A stretch of 64,000 nucleotides of DNA, from assembly GCF_000336935.1 (NCBI RefSeq), contig NZ_AOME01000051.1:224919-288918 (forward strand), written 5' to 3'. The DNA comes from Halococcus salifodinae DSM 8989 (GTDB lineage Archaea > Halobacteriota > Halobacteria > Halobacteriales > Halococcaceae). The notes beneath the pieces were generated by a model. It worked only from the letters and a program-made list of their open reading frames with translations, did no database searches and was not told where the DNA came from. Positions 53,103 through 62,827 of the stretch are shown here, in pieces (the stretch's first letter is position 1; every line of letters begins with the position of its first letter). Both the position numbers and the translations under genes were made by a program.

Positions 53103-55010
53103 TCACTTGAATCGGAAGGTTTCGAGGTTCTTCGGCGCGAACGTCCGCATGTTGTAGTTGTGATACAGCGCCGAGGAGAGATCCTGGACGCTCGACTCGT
53201 CGCCGTGGACGCAGAGCACTTTTTCAGGCCTGGGATTCATCGTCTTCACGAAGTTTTCCAGCCCCTGGCGGTCGGCGTGGCCCGAGAACCCGTCGACGGT
53301 CTCGACGTCGAAATCGAGGTTGAGCGTGTCCGAACGGCCGCGGCCGTTGCGCGGGATCTCGTCCCAGCCGTTTTGGATGCGGCGGCCGAGGGTGCCCTGG
53401 GCCTGGTAGCCAACGAAGACCATCGTGGTGTCGGTGTCGGCTCCGAGATGATCGAGCCACGACATGATCGGGCCGCCGGTGACCATCCCCGAGGTCGAGA
53501 GGATGATCGCGGGATCGCCCGCGGCGACCTCCTCGCGCTCGTCGTCGCCCTCGTCGATGTGGTTGAACTGGGGTGCGAGGAACGGGTTCTCGTCGTCGTG
53601 GAAGATGCGATCCCGGAGATCGTCCCGAAGGTACTCGGGATAGGTGGTGTGGATCGCGGTCGCCTCCCAGATCATCCCGTCGAGGTGGACGGGCATTTCG
53701 GGGATCTTCCCGGTGCGCATCGCCTCTTCGAGGACGAGCATGATCTCCTGAGAGCGCCCTACCGCAAAGGCCGGAATCAGAATTTTGCCACCCTGATCGT
53801 GGGTTTCGTTGATGACCTCGATCAGGTTCTCTTCGGAGTCGGCCTGATCGGTCTGGTAGTCGTTCCGGCCCCCGTAGGTGGACTCCATCACGAGCGTCTC
53901 GACCCGCGGGAAGTCGTTGACTGCGCCGTTGAACAGTCTGGTATCGTCGTAGTGGATGTCGCCCGAGAAGGCCACGTTATAAAATCCGTCGCCGATGTGG
54001 AAGTGGGCGACCGACGACCCGAGGATGTGGCCGGCGTTGTGGAGCGTGAGCTTCACGTCGGGCGCGATGTCGGTGACGTCGCCGTACTCGATCGGGATGG
54101 CGTGTTTGACCGCTTCCCGGACCATCGCGCTGTCGTAGGGCGGGCTGCGGCCCTCTTTCGCCGCGACGTCGAGGTAGTCGAGCTGGAGCAGTCCCATCAG
54201 GTCGCGGGTCGGCTCGGTGGTGTAGATCGGCCCGTCGTAGCCGTACTTGAACAGGAGGGGAATCAGCGCGGAGTGATCGAGGTGGGCGTGAGTGAGGACG
54301 ACGGCGTCGAGCGAATTCAGGGGGTTCGCCTCGGGAACTTGGAGGTACGGCGCGTCGTCCGAACCCGGTTTGTCGCCACAGTCGATCAGGATTCTCGTCT
54401 CGGGCGTCGAGAGGATAAAGCTCGCGCGGCCGACCTCCCGACAGCAGCCGAGCGTCGAGATCCGAACCCACTCGTCGTCGGCCATCTCCTCGCGGTGGAT
54501 CTGGCGGCCGACCCGCTCCAAGATGTCGCGGCGCTCCTCGCGCTCCTGTTTGAGGAAGCTTCTAACGTTGGAAACCGTGGAGGACTCGATCGGCGGCGTC
54601 CGGACGACTTCGGGCGTCCAGCCGACTTCCTGGGTGATCTCCCGGAGCGTCGAGCCGTGCCGGCCGATCACCATGCCTGGTTTGGCGGCCTCGATCACGA
54701 CCTCGCCGGTGTCGGCGTGGAAGTCGAGGTCGGAGACATCGGCCTTCTCGGGGATCACGTTCATGACCTGCTCGCGTGCAGTCGTTGGATCGGTGAGCGC
54801 GTCGGGGACCGGCCGCACGGTGATGCGCTTGCGGAGCTGACCCGCGAGGTTGCGGATCAGGTCGCCGTTGCGCGCGAACTTCTTCGGGTCGCGCGTGTAG
54901 ATCACGAGTTCCGGTCCCTCGTAGGTCACGTCCGACACGGAGATGTCGTTCGGGAGTTCGTCGACTATCGTTGCCTGTAGCTCGTCGAGCTGCTTGTCAA
55001 CCGTACTCAT
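53103..55010 (-). CDS. fttA: KH/beta-CASP ribonuclease aCPSF1 (transcription termination factor FttA)
   Basis: 635 residues, the family length. Two KH domains occupy about 1-145 (GMVIGRHGSTLREI is the second GxxG loop). The metallo-beta-lactamase domain follows, with HAHLDHS near residue 240, HNAGHILGSS and SGDIHYDD. The beta-CASP part holds ESTYGGRND, IPAFAVGRSQE and the final HGDE histidine. The enzyme cleaves nascent RNA at U-tracts and terminates transcription in archaea. ATG 55010 starts the family sequence; the open frame further upstream is not conserved. It is transcribed alone. Confidence 0.96.
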   Translation of the reverse strand: MSTVDKQLDELQATIVDELPNDISVSDVTYEGPELVIYTRDPKKFARNGDLIRNLAGQLRKRITVRPVPDALTDPTTAREQVMNVIPEKADVSDLDFHADTGEVVIEAAKPGMVIGRHGSTLREITQEVGWTPEVVRTPPIESSTVSNVRSFLKQEREERRDILERVGRQIHREEMADDEWVRISTLGCCREVGRASFILSTPETRILIDCGDKPGSDDAPYLQVPEANPLNSLDAVVLTHAHLDHSALIPLLFKYGYDGPIYTTEPTRDLMGLLQLDYLDVAAKEGRSPPYDSAMVREAVKHAIPIEYGDVTDIAPDVKLTLHNAGHILGSSVAHFHIGDGFYNVAFSGDIHYDDTRLFNGAVNDFPRVETLVMESTYGGRNDYQTDQADSEENLIEVINETHDQGGKILIPAFAVGRSQEIMLVLEEAMRTGKIPEMPVHLDGMIWEATAIHTTYPEYLRDDLRDRIFHDDENPFLAPQFNHIDEGDDEREEVAAGDPAIILSTSGMVTGGPIMSWLDHLGADTDTTMVFVGYQAQGTLGRRIQNGWDEIPRNGRGRSDTLNLDFDVETVDGFSGHADRQGLENFVKTMNPRPEKVLCVHGDESSVQDLSSALYHNYNMRTFAPKNLETFRFK

Positions 55011-55319
55011 AGTAAGACTCGGGTCATGTGCTGAGAGACCACGCGTGTGCCGGTCCGGCGTCGCCCCCGGCTCCCGGTCGGACCGATCCCTGATCGCCGG
55101 TGTGGGTCGGTCCGTTCGGTGGACGGGAACCGTTCGCGAGAGGCACGGACTGTGGCATACAATACTCTCTGGAGGTCGTTCGGTCCGCACGACGCGTGGG
55201 TCCGGACTCGTGACAGTGGACTGCTGAGAGCCCGGAGAACCCGCGTGTATCTGCTCCTATCGGGTGACGGTAATAAAACCTTTCGCAAAGCGTACCCCGC
55301 CAGCACTCCGTTCTGCCGT
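55011..55319. other. Intergenic region between aCPSF1 and the next gene
   Basis: No gene is supported. Two divergent promoters must lie here. AATAAAACC around 55272-55280, about 40 nt before ATG 55320, is the best TATA candidate for the plus-strand gene. The stretch next to the aCPSF1 start is GC-rich without a clear element, which may mean a long leader for that gene. Confidence 0.4.
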
Positions 55320-55814
55320 ATGCGCCTCACCCCGGCCACCGTCGCCGACGAGCGCGAGTGGATCACAGAGCGCGCCCCGACCGTGGTGCCGCTGCTCAAC
55401 GACGTCCGGACCGACCTCGCTGCCGCCTTCGATACCGAGGTCGACAGCGTCTCGCCGGAAACGTACCGTGCGGAAGTCGACGTGGTGTTCGCCGACGTCG
55501 ACCTCGCGGTGAACGTCGCCGCGCTCTCGCGCCTGCTGCGCGAACTCGACGTCGAGGGCGACTATCCGGGCTTCGTCGTCGACGAGCTGCTGGGCCGCGA
55601 GCTTGCCGGGGCCATCGCTGGGAATCAGCCGCTTCGACTGCTCGGCGAGGCCACCTTCCACTACGCCGACGTCACGACCCACACCGAGGGTACGGCGGGG
55701 CTCGACGACCTCGACGCCGCGCTCGCGGCCGGCTTTCAGACACGCTTGCCGGGGTGGGACTGGACCACGAGCGAAAGTCCGTTCGCGGTCGCTTTCGACG
55801 ACTCCCGCTCGTGA
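55320..55814 (+). CDS. Conserved soluble protein of unknown function
   Basis: 164 residues from ATG 55320, acidic, alpha/beta. Recognisable stretches are VVPLLNDVRTDLAAAFDTEVD and LAVNVAALSRLLRELDVEGDYPGFVVDELLGREL. No membrane helices, signal or metal motif is seen. The codon pattern and compact fold support a real gene. Family not recognised; the gene stands alone before the ABC transporter. Confidence 0.68.
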   Translation: MRLTPATVADEREWITERAPTVVPLLNDVRTDLAAAFDTEVDSVSPETYRAEVDVVFADVDLAVNVAALSRLLRELDVEGDYPGFVVDELLGRELAGAIAGNQPLRLLGEATFHYADVTTHTEGTAGLDDLDAALAAGFQTRLPGWDWTTSESPFAVAFDDSRS

Positions 55815-55928
55815 TCGTGTTTGCACGGTGCGCACGATGCGTTCGGTAGTGAAGCCGAAAGTATCGGTCAGACACGCGGGCTTCCCCAACCGGTTTCACC
55901 GACGGCAGCCAACCGCGCAGAGCCACCC

Positions 55929-57860
55929 GTGAGCTCGGACCACACTCTCGACGCCGAGTACATCGAACAGCAACGCGAGACGATCGATCACCCGCTGCTC
56001 CGACTGTTCGTCGAGTTCGGTCGGGGGAGCCGCCGCTGGTTCGCCGTCGGCGTGCTGTCGAGCACGATTGCACGCTTTCTCTCGCTGATCCCGCCGGTAC
56101 TCCTCGGGGTCGCGATCGACTCGCTCTTCGAGAACACCAAGGCGTTCACGCTGCCGTACGTTCCGACGGTGTGGCTGCCGGAGTCCACAGCGGCACAGTT
56201 CTGGTTCGCGGTCGCCGTGATGGCGGTCGCGATGGTCGGGGCCGCCGTTCTGAACTTCGTCCGGCAGTCCACGCTCAACCTCTTTTCGCACCGAGTCAAA
56301 CACGAGGTCCGGACCGCGAGCTACCAGCGGATGCAGCGTCTCGACATGGAGTTTTTCAACGAGATGCAGACTGGCGAGCTCATGAGCATTCTCTCGAACG
56401 ACACCAATCGATTGGAACAGTTCCTCGATTCGATGATGGGCGAGGCGATCCAGCTCGGGGTACTGATTCTCGGAACGGCCGCGATCCTGACCGCGATCAA
56501 CCCCCAGCTCGCGGCAGTCACGCTCGCCGTGATCCCGGTCGCCGGGGCGTTCACCTACTGGTTCATGCGGGTCGCGGAGGAGCGCTACGCCGATGTCCGC
56601 TCGTCGGTCGGCAGTTTAAATAGCCGCCTCGAAAACAACCTCGGCGGGATCGAGGTCATCAAGTCCTCGAACACCGAAGAGTACGAGGACGAGCGCGTGC
56701 GCGAGCACTCGTACAACTACTTCCGCCTCGACTGGCTCGCGCTCCGACTCAACTTCATCTATCGTCCCGGGCTGGAGGCGTTGATCTCGATCTCGTTCGT
56801 CCTCACGTTCGTCGTCGGCGGTCTTTGGGTCGTTACCGGCACGGCCCCCGGGCCCCTCACGGGAACCCTCTCCACGGGCGATCTCGTCATCTTTCTCCTC
56901 CTAACCCAGCGCCTCGTCGAACCCCTCTCACAGATGGGAACCATCGTCGACCGCTACGAGGACGCCAAAGCCTCCACCAAGCGCATCCTCGGGCTGATGT
57001 CCATTCCCGTTTCGATCGAGAACGCCCCCGGCGCGACCGGGCTCGATACCGTCGAAGGCCAAGTGGAGTACGACGACGTTACCTTCGGCTACGACGACGA
57101 GCACGTGCTCCGCGACATCGATTTCACCGTCGAACCTGGCGACACCGTCGGCCTCGTCGGCCCGACCGGCGCGGGCAAGACGACAGTTCTGAAACTGCTT
57201 CTGCGTCTCTACGACGTGGACGAAGGTTCGATTCGGCTCGACGGCCACGACGTCCGGGATCTCACGCTCGAAAGCCTCCGCGGGTCGATCGGCTACGTCG
57301 GCCAGGAGAACTTCCTGTTCGACGGCACGGTTCGGGAGAACATCCGGTATGGGAAATTCGACGCCGACGACGCGGCAGTCGTCGAGGCCGCACAGCGCGC
57401 GGAAGCCCACGAGTTCATTTCGAATCTTCCCGAGGGGTATGATACCGACATCGGCGAGCGCGGCGTGAAACTCTCCGGTGGCCAGCGCCAGCGGGTCGCG
57501 ATCGCACGGACCATCCTCCAAGACCCCGCCATCCTGATCTTCGACGAGGCCACCTCGGCGGTCGACACCGAAACTGAGCTCCTGATCCAGCGATCGATCG
57601 ACGACCTCGCCGCCGACCGGACCACCTTTGCGATCGCCCACCGGCTCTCGACGGTGCGCGACGCCGACACGGTCCTCGTGCTCGACGACGGCCGGATCGC
57701 CGAACGCGGCTCCCACGACGAGTTGATCGCGGCCGATGGGCTGTACGCCAACCTCTGGCGGGTTCAGGCCGGCGAGATCGGCGACCTCCCAGAGGAGTTC
57801 GTCGCGCGGGCGAGTGAACGCATCGCCCAGCAGACCCCAGATAGCGCCGGGACGGACTGA
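55929..57860 (+). CDS. ABC transporter, fused membrane and ATP-binding domains (exporter type)
   Basis: 643 residues from GTG 55929; an in-frame TTG at 55821 gives a longer but non-conserved N-terminus. Six helices (about 35-340) are followed by the nucleotide-binding domain. Walker A is GPTGAGKTT with Lys417, the Q-loop is in YVGQENFLF, the signature is LSGGQRQRVAIAR and Walker B ILIFDEATSAVD. The D-loop and H-loop His (IAHRLS) are intact. A half-size exporter works as a homodimer; the substrate could be a lipid, drug or peptide. It is convergent with the TRAP operon. Confidence 0.92.
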   Translation: MSSDHTLDAEYIEQQRETIDHPLLRLFVEFGRGSRRWFAVGVLSSTIARFLSLIPPVLLGVAIDSLFENTKAFTLPYVPTVWLPESTAAQFWFAVAVMAVAMVGAAVLNFVRQSTLNLFSHRVKHEVRTASYQRMQRLDMEFFNEMQTGELMSILSNDTNRLEQFLDSMMGEAIQLGVLILGTAAILTAINPQLAAVTLAVIPVAGAFTYWFMRVAEERYADVRSSVGSLNSRLENNLGGIEVIKSSNTEEYEDERVREHSYNYFRLDWLALRLNFIYRPGLEALISISFVLTFVVGGLWVVTGTAPGPLTGTLSTGDLVIFLLLTQRLVEPLSQMGTIVDRYEDAKASTKRILGLMSIPVSIENAPGATGLDTVEGQVEYDDVTFGYDDEHVLRDIDFTVEPGDTVGLVGPTGAGKTTVLKLLLRLYDVDEGSIRLDGHDVRDLTLESLRGSIGYVGQENFLFDGTVRENIRYGKFDADDAAVVEAAQRAEAHEFISNLPEGYDTDIGERGVKLSGGQRQRVAIARTILQDPAILIFDEATSAVDTETELLIQRSIDDLAADRTTFAIAHRLSTVRDADTVLVLDDGRIAERGSHDELIAADGLYANLWRVQAGEIGDLPEEFVARASERIAQQTPDSAGTD

Positions 57861-57897
57861 GTAAGCAAGACCGCGACTGCCACGTCCGCGAGCTGAT

Positions 57898-60729
57898 TCA
57901 GGCTTCCGACGCGCCTGGCTCCGTCTGCTCGGTCGGTTCGGCACCCGATCCCGATCGTCGCCGGTTAGCGAGCGCGAGCGCGCCGAACAGCACTCCGCCG
58001 ACGGTGCGCAGTGCGAGATCGAGCACGATCGTCCCGAACCCGACGTTCATCTCGACCAACCCGAGCAGGCTCTCGACGCTGTTGAACAGCAGCCCGGGAG
58101 CCATCAGGAGGAGTGCGGCGAGCGCGAACAGCGCACGTTCGAACCGGGAGACGTCAGTGTAGAGGAAGCCGATGACTGTCGCTCCGAGCGCGATGACACC
58201 GAGGAACACCCCCACGATCGGGATGAGTACCTCGGGAACGAAGTAACCCAGATCGAGCACGTCGCTGAATCCGACGACCCGATAGACCTGGTCGGCGTCC
58301 GGATCCACACCCGGGATCCGTCGGAGCATCACGATCCCCGGCACCAGGACGAACGCGAACGGCACGATGACCTTGTTGAGTGAGAGCGAGAACGCCTCGA
58401 TACCGGTCTGGAACGGATCGGATTTCGCGACCCCGGATGCCGCGTACGCCGCGACCGCCACCGGCGGCGTGATGTCGGCGATCACGCCGAAGTAGAGGAT
58501 GAACAGGTGTGCGGCCAACAGCGGCACCTCGAACGCCGCGATCGCGGGCCCGAGCAGCGCGACGAGGATGATGTACGTCACGGTGGTCGGCATCCCCATC
58601 CCGAGAATGATCGAGGAGATCGCAGTGATCAGGAGCAGCAAGACGAGCGAGCCGCCCGCGACGTTGAGGATCAGCGTGGTGAGGTTCGGTCCGAGGCCGG
58701 TGGTGCTGATGACGCCGGGAATGACGCCGGCGGCGGCGACCGCGATCACGACCGGGGTCGCGGTGCGCGCACCCGCCTCCATCGACCGCACGACGAACGA
58801 GAAGTAACCGACAGCCCGGTTGTCGGCGAGCTGCGGGCGGCCGAGAGTCCCAGTTGCTGTCTCCGTAGCTTCGTCGACCTGATCATCGTAGTCGAGTAAC
58901 GGTGCGTCGGCGTGTGGACGCGCGAGCAGCGTGAAGAAGCTCACCGCGAGCACGATCCAGCCGAGTTCGCCAACGACGGCCGCGGCGGCCGCCGCCGGGG
59001 CCATCCCCGCGCCACTCGCACCGGTGAGTGCGCCGACCACGGTCGTCCCAGCGACGAGGTAGGAGACGAACTCGACCGCCGCGAGACCGGCGATCGTGCC
59101 AAGCAGCGGCCACTGGGTCCGGTCGTTGTACGCCGCGACGAGGGCGATCAGCGCGGCGATCGCGACCAGCGTGAACCACGCCGAACGTGCAACCGTCAGT
59201 CGTGCCCCGATCAGGTAGTAGAGCAAGAGCCCGATCGGGAGGAGGTAGAACCATCCCCGACGGAGATGCGAACGGAGCGTGACGAGCTCGGACGCGTCGA
59301 CGCCGCCGATCCCCGCTCGCGAGGCTTCGAGGTGGACCATCACCCACACCCCGAAGAAGAAGACGAGCGCGGGAACGGTCGCCGCGACGATGACGTCGGC
59401 GAAGGGGACGCCGATGAACTCCACGATCAGGAACGCCGCTGCGCCCATCACCGGCGGGAGGATCTGTCCGCCCGAGGAGGCAGACGCCTCCACGCCACCG
59501 GCGAACTCGGCACGATAGCCCGTCCGCTTCATCAACGGGATGGTGAACGCCCCCGTAGTGACGGTGTTCGCGATCGAGGAGCCCGAAATGGTGCCCATGA
59601 ACCCCGACGCGAGGATCGACGCCTTCGCCGGCCCGCCCTTCCGCCGGCCGGTCGCGCTGTAGGCGAGATCGATGAACCACCGGCCCGCACCGCTCATCTC
59701 GAGGAACGCGCCGAAGAGGATGAAAATATAGATGAACTGAACACTCACCCGGACCGGAACGCCGAAGACGCCGTTCGCGGTGTTGTACCAGAGGTTCTGA
59801 ACGACGTCGCTCCACGCGGTCTGTTGAATCTGGCCGAGCACGCCGATCAGCGGCGCGTCGCGTGGGATCAAGAAGCCATACCGGGCGTAGACGATGAACA
59901 TCCCGACGATCCCCATGAGATACACCCCCAGCGTTCGTCGGGTGGCTTCGAGCACGAGCAGGACGCCGAGCGCGCCGAGCACGAACGCATACGACGACTC
60001 GGCGAACGGGATATCGAGTGCGGCCACCGCCTTCACGACGAACTCGAGATCGAGATAAGGGACGAACTCCGCAATCGTGCGCCATGCGTCGAGATAGACT
60101 TCAGAGGTCGTACGCCCGCCATCGAGCCCGAGCGCACGGAGCTGTTGAATCTCGTCGAACTCGGTGAGCATGTAGAGCGACGAGAGCGCCGCAACGACCA
60201 TCAACACGACATCGATCGGCGTCACGCGGTCGCGGTCGGGATCGAGCAGTAGCCAGCGAACACCACCACGGACGCCGCGTGCACCGCGCGTCACGGGGTT
60301 CGTCTCCCCGAAACGGGTTTCGAGCGCGGGCACGATCCGCGACAGCCGTCGTGAGAGCGCGCCGTCACCCTGTGTCGCTGGGAAGAGCAGGAAGGTGAGC
60401 AGGAGGGCGAACGTGACGTGGAGGCTGTTGACCTGCAACGACTGGAGCGAGCCGAGGCTGACCTCACCGACGAGCGGGAGCGAGAGCTGGAAGATGAACC
60501 CGTGTGCGGCGAGCCACATCTGGAACGCCGAGAACGTGACCCCGATGAGGAGCACGGCGACGGCGGCGGGTCCGCGGAGCGAGCGCCGGCGTTCGAGTTC
60601 CTCCACGAGTTCGTCCGCGTCCTGCTCCGGCGAGGTGTCTGCGGTCGCCGGAGCGGTGGATGGCGTGGCGGTCGCCGTGTCGGGGGTCGATACGTCGGAA
60701 TCGTCGGTCGGTGGTGGATCGGAGGTCAT
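57898..60729 (-). CDS. TRAP transporter fused 4TM-12TM permease (TAXI type)
   Basis: 943 residues with about 18-20 hydrophobic helices. A small-subunit part (about 40-200) is joined to the large DctM-like part. The latter contains GSSIANTVTTGAFTIPLMKRTGY and LILGMGMPTTVTYIILV, the conserved substrate-cavity motifs with paired Gly-Met-Pro. The protein imports an organic acid such as glutamate or a dicarboxylate with sodium, using the TAXI binding protein encoded upstream. An acidic, Thr/Ser/Pro-rich N-terminal tail of 35 residues precedes the first helix. Its start shares one base with the DUF1850 stop. Confidence 0.94.
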   Translation of the reverse strand: MTSDPPPTDDSDVSTPDTATATPSTAPATADTSPEQDADELVEELERRRSLRGPAAVAVLLIGVTFSAFQMWLAAHGFIFQLSLPLVGEVSLGSLQSLQVNSLHVTFALLLTFLLFPATQGDGALSRRLSRIVPALETRFGETNPVTRGARGVRGGVRWLLLDPDRDRVTPIDVVLMVVAALSSLYMLTEFDEIQQLRALGLDGGRTTSEVYLDAWRTIAEFVPYLDLEFVVKAVAALDIPFAESSYAFVLGALGVLLVLEATRRTLGVYLMGIVGMFIVYARYGFLIPRDAPLIGVLGQIQQTAWSDVVQNLWYNTANGVFGVPVRVSVQFIYIFILFGAFLEMSGAGRWFIDLAYSATGRRKGGPAKASILASGFMGTISGSSIANTVTTGAFTIPLMKRTGYRAEFAGGVEASASSGGQILPPVMGAAAFLIVEFIGVPFADVIVAATVPALVFFFGVWVMVHLEASRAGIGGVDASELVTLRSHLRRGWFYLLPIGLLLYYLIGARLTVARSAWFTLVAIAALIALVAAYNDRTQWPLLGTIAGLAAVEFVSYLVAGTTVVGALTGASGAGMAPAAAAAAVVGELGWIVLAVSFFTLLARPHADAPLLDYDDQVDEATETATGTLGRPQLADNRAVGYFSFVVRSMEAGARTATPVVIAVAAAGVIPGVISTTGLGPNLTTLILNVAGGSLVLLLLITAISSIILGMGMPTTVTYIILVALLGPAIAAFEVPLLAAHLFILYFGVIADITPPVAVAAYAASGVAKSDPFQTGIEAFSLSLNKVIVPFAFVLVPGIVMLRRIPGVDPDADQVYRVVGFSDVLDLGYFVPEVLIPIVGVFLGVIALGATVIGFLYTDVSRFERALFALAALLLMAPGLLFNSVESLLGLVEMNVGFGTIVLDLALRTVGGVLFGALALANRRRSGSGAEPTEQTEPGASEA

Positions 60730-61238
60730 CAGTTGATTCTATCGAGTGCAGTCCGCAGAACGGAGCGTTCGGCGACGTGAAGCCGAACGCCCTCCGCGTT
60801 CGAGAGCGCCACGAGATCATACGTCCGGTCGCCGACGCGGAGTCGGTGGCCCGCGACCCGTCCCGGTTCGACGTACAGCTCCTCGTAGTCGCCCGGCGGG
60901 TCGAAGACGTACCACCCGTTCTCACGTGTCACGTTCGCCCGCGATGGCAGGCCCCAGCCGTACGACTGGAACTCCATTCGTGTCATTTCGAGGCTACCGT
61001 TGTGGACGGTGTAGATGTCGTGAACCGGGGTTTTCTCGACGCTGTGAGTGTAGTTGAGCGCGACCGTCGTCCCTTCGTCGACCGGGGTGGCGAGCAGTCG
61101 TTCGCCACTGTTCGCGTTTTCGACGACGAGCGCGCTGCTGGCGGGCGTCGCCGCGGCGACGGCAGTGATCACGACGATGAACGCCAACAGCACGACGAGA
61201 ACGCGGACGCCACGCTGGAGCCGTCGCCGTCGTGTCAT
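60729..61238 (-). CDS. DUF1850 family protein of the TRAP operon
   Basis: 169 residues. An N-terminal helix (11-30) anchors or exports the protein. The DUF1850 part has ALNYTHSVEKTPVHDIYTVHNGSLEMTRMEFQSYGWGLP, the conserved Ser-Val-Glu and SYG motifs. This domain is found almost only beside TAXI-type TRAP permeases, often between binding protein and permease as here, but its role is unknown. It shares one base with the permease start and lies 121 bp after the binding protein gene. Confidence 0.9.
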   Translation of the reverse strand: MTRRRRLQRGVRVLVVLLAFIVVITAVAAATPASSALVVENANSGERLLATPVDEGTTVALNYTHSVEKTPVHDIYTVHNGSLEMTRMEFQSYGWGLPSRANVTRENGWYVFDPPGDYEELYVEPGRVAGHRLRVGDRTYDLVALSNAEGVRLHVAERSVLRTALDRIN

Positions 61239-61359
61239 CGATGAAGACGTTCGGTCGTCATTCTCGGAGCGATCGTGTTCGGATGATGGTCATCGCGTCG
61301 GTTCGAGAGCCGGGCGGACCGGTGAAGCTCACGGCCCGTCCGGCGGCCGCGTCAGCAGA

Positions 61360-62673
61360 CTACGAGGCGTTGGTGTCGGTCGTGTTTCCGGCGTCCGATG
61401 CGGTCGTTTCGGCCATCGACGTGCTGTCTTCCGTCGTATTGCCGGACGCGTTGCCGCCGGTCATGTTTCCATCCGACGTGGTCATCCCGCCGTCGGTCGT
61501 GTTCCCATCCGAGGCGTTGGTCGCGTTGCCAGCGCCACCGGCCGACTCGAAGTACGCCGCCGCACCGGGGTGGAGTTCGATCGACATCCCCTCCTGGGCG
61601 GAGCCGGCGCTGATGAACTCCGTCTTGATCGTGAGATCGGAGACGTTGTCGAAGATCGCGGCGGTCACGGTCTCGACGGTGGCCTCGGGGACTTCGGTGG
61701 TCGTGGCGATCATCGCCTGCACTGCGACCGTCGGCTTCGCCTCATCGATGCCCGCGTAGGTGCCGCCGGGGATCTCGTCGTCGGCGAAGAAGCTGGCGGC
61801 CTCCTTGACCTGCTGGCGTTCCTCGCCCTCGATGGGGACGATCCCGATCGAACTCGTCTCGGCGAGTTCGGCGATCGCGCCGACCGGCCAGCCGCCGACG
61901 ATGAACGCGGCGTCGATGTCGCCGTTCTGGATCTGCTCGGCCGCCTGCGAGAAGTCGGTGTTCTGCTCGGTGAAATCCGAGACGCCGATCGCTTCGAGGA
62001 TCGTGAGCGCGTCGACCTGCGTCCCGCTACCGAGGTCACCGGTGTTGATCGTCGCGCCGCTCAGATCCGCAATCGACGCGATATCGCTGTCGCCCGGCGT
62101 GACGACGGTGATGGTTTCGGGGTACAGCGTCCCCACACCCCGTAGGCTCTCGATGGCGTTGCCTTCGAAGGCCTCGATCCCCTCGCCGTTCTTCGCGAAC
62201 GAGGCGATGTCGTTCTGGATCAGCGCGAAGTCGGCGGAGCCGTCCGAGAGGCTGCCGACGTTCTCGACCGATGCACCCGTCGAGCGAACCTGGAGGCTGA
62301 AGTCGGTGTTGTCCTCGACGACCTGCTTGATCTCGTTCGAGAGCGGGAAGTACGTCCCGCCGGTGCCGCCAGCGTCCCAGACGAGGTTGCTGCTGCCGCC
62401 CCCGCCACCGCCGGACTCGTTTCCGCTCTCGTTGCCCCCGCCGCTTTCCGTGCCGCTTCCGGATGTGGTGTCCGCCCCACCGGAGGCGGTCTCACCGCCA
62501 CCGGAACCGTTGTCGCCCGAGCCGTTCTCGCCGCCGCCACCGCCGCTACAGCCCGCGAGACCTGTCGCACCCACGACGCCGACCGCGCCGGCCGTTTGCA
62601 GGAACCGCCGCCGCGAGGTGTTCCGAGTTCGATCGATCGTGTCTCGTCGGTCGTTGGCGTCTTTCTCTGCCAT
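61360..62673 (-). CDS. TAXI-family TRAP substrate-binding lipoprotein
   Basis: 437 residues from ATG 62673. A Tat signal (RRRFLQ at residues 21-26) ends with the lipobox GLAGC, so Cys42 is probably lipidated and the protein is anchored outside. A Gly/Ser-rich linker follows, then the TAXI fold (WDAGGTGGTYFPLSNEIKQVV ... ALIQNDIASFA ... INTGDLGSGTQVDA). After the fold there is an unusual tail of about 65 residues rich in Asn, Thr, Gly and Ser, with roughly eight N-x-S/T sites. It delivers substrate to the fused permease. Upstream frame to 62724 was not used. Confidence 0.92.
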   Translation of the reverse strand: MAEKDANDRRDTIDRTRNTSRRRFLQTAGAVGVVGATGLAGCSGGGGGENGSGDNGSGGGETASGGADTTSGSGTESGGGNESGNESGGGGGGSSNLVWDAGGTGGTYFPLSNEIKQVVEDNTDFSLQVRSTGASVENVGSLSDGSADFALIQNDIASFAKNGEGIEAFEGNAIESLRGVGTLYPETITVVTPGDSDIASIADLSGATINTGDLGSGTQVDALTILEAIGVSDFTEQNTDFSQAAEQIQNGDIDAAFIVGGWPVGAIAELAETSSIGIVPIEGEERQQVKEAASFFADDEIPGGTYAGIDEAKPTVAVQAMIATTTEVPEATVETVTAAIFDNVSDLTIKTEFISAGSAQEGMSIELHPGAAAYFESAGGAGNATNASDGNTTDGGMTTSDGNMTGGNASGNTTEDSTSMAETTASDAGNTTDTNAS

Positions 62674-62827
62674 TCGTGATGGATTCGTCCGCGCACAAAT
62701 CAACTTACCGGATAAATAGTGCAAGACGTATGAGGACGACGATCGACTGTCGCGCGTCTCGATCCAGCGTTCGCCGCGTTCGACCGAACCACACCGCGTT
62801 TAAGCCGCCCCGGAAACAGCAGTACGT

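Noticed and set aside
55821-55928. TTG start for the ABC transporter
   Set aside because: The extra 36 residues are not conserved, and GTG 55929 gives the family N-terminus.
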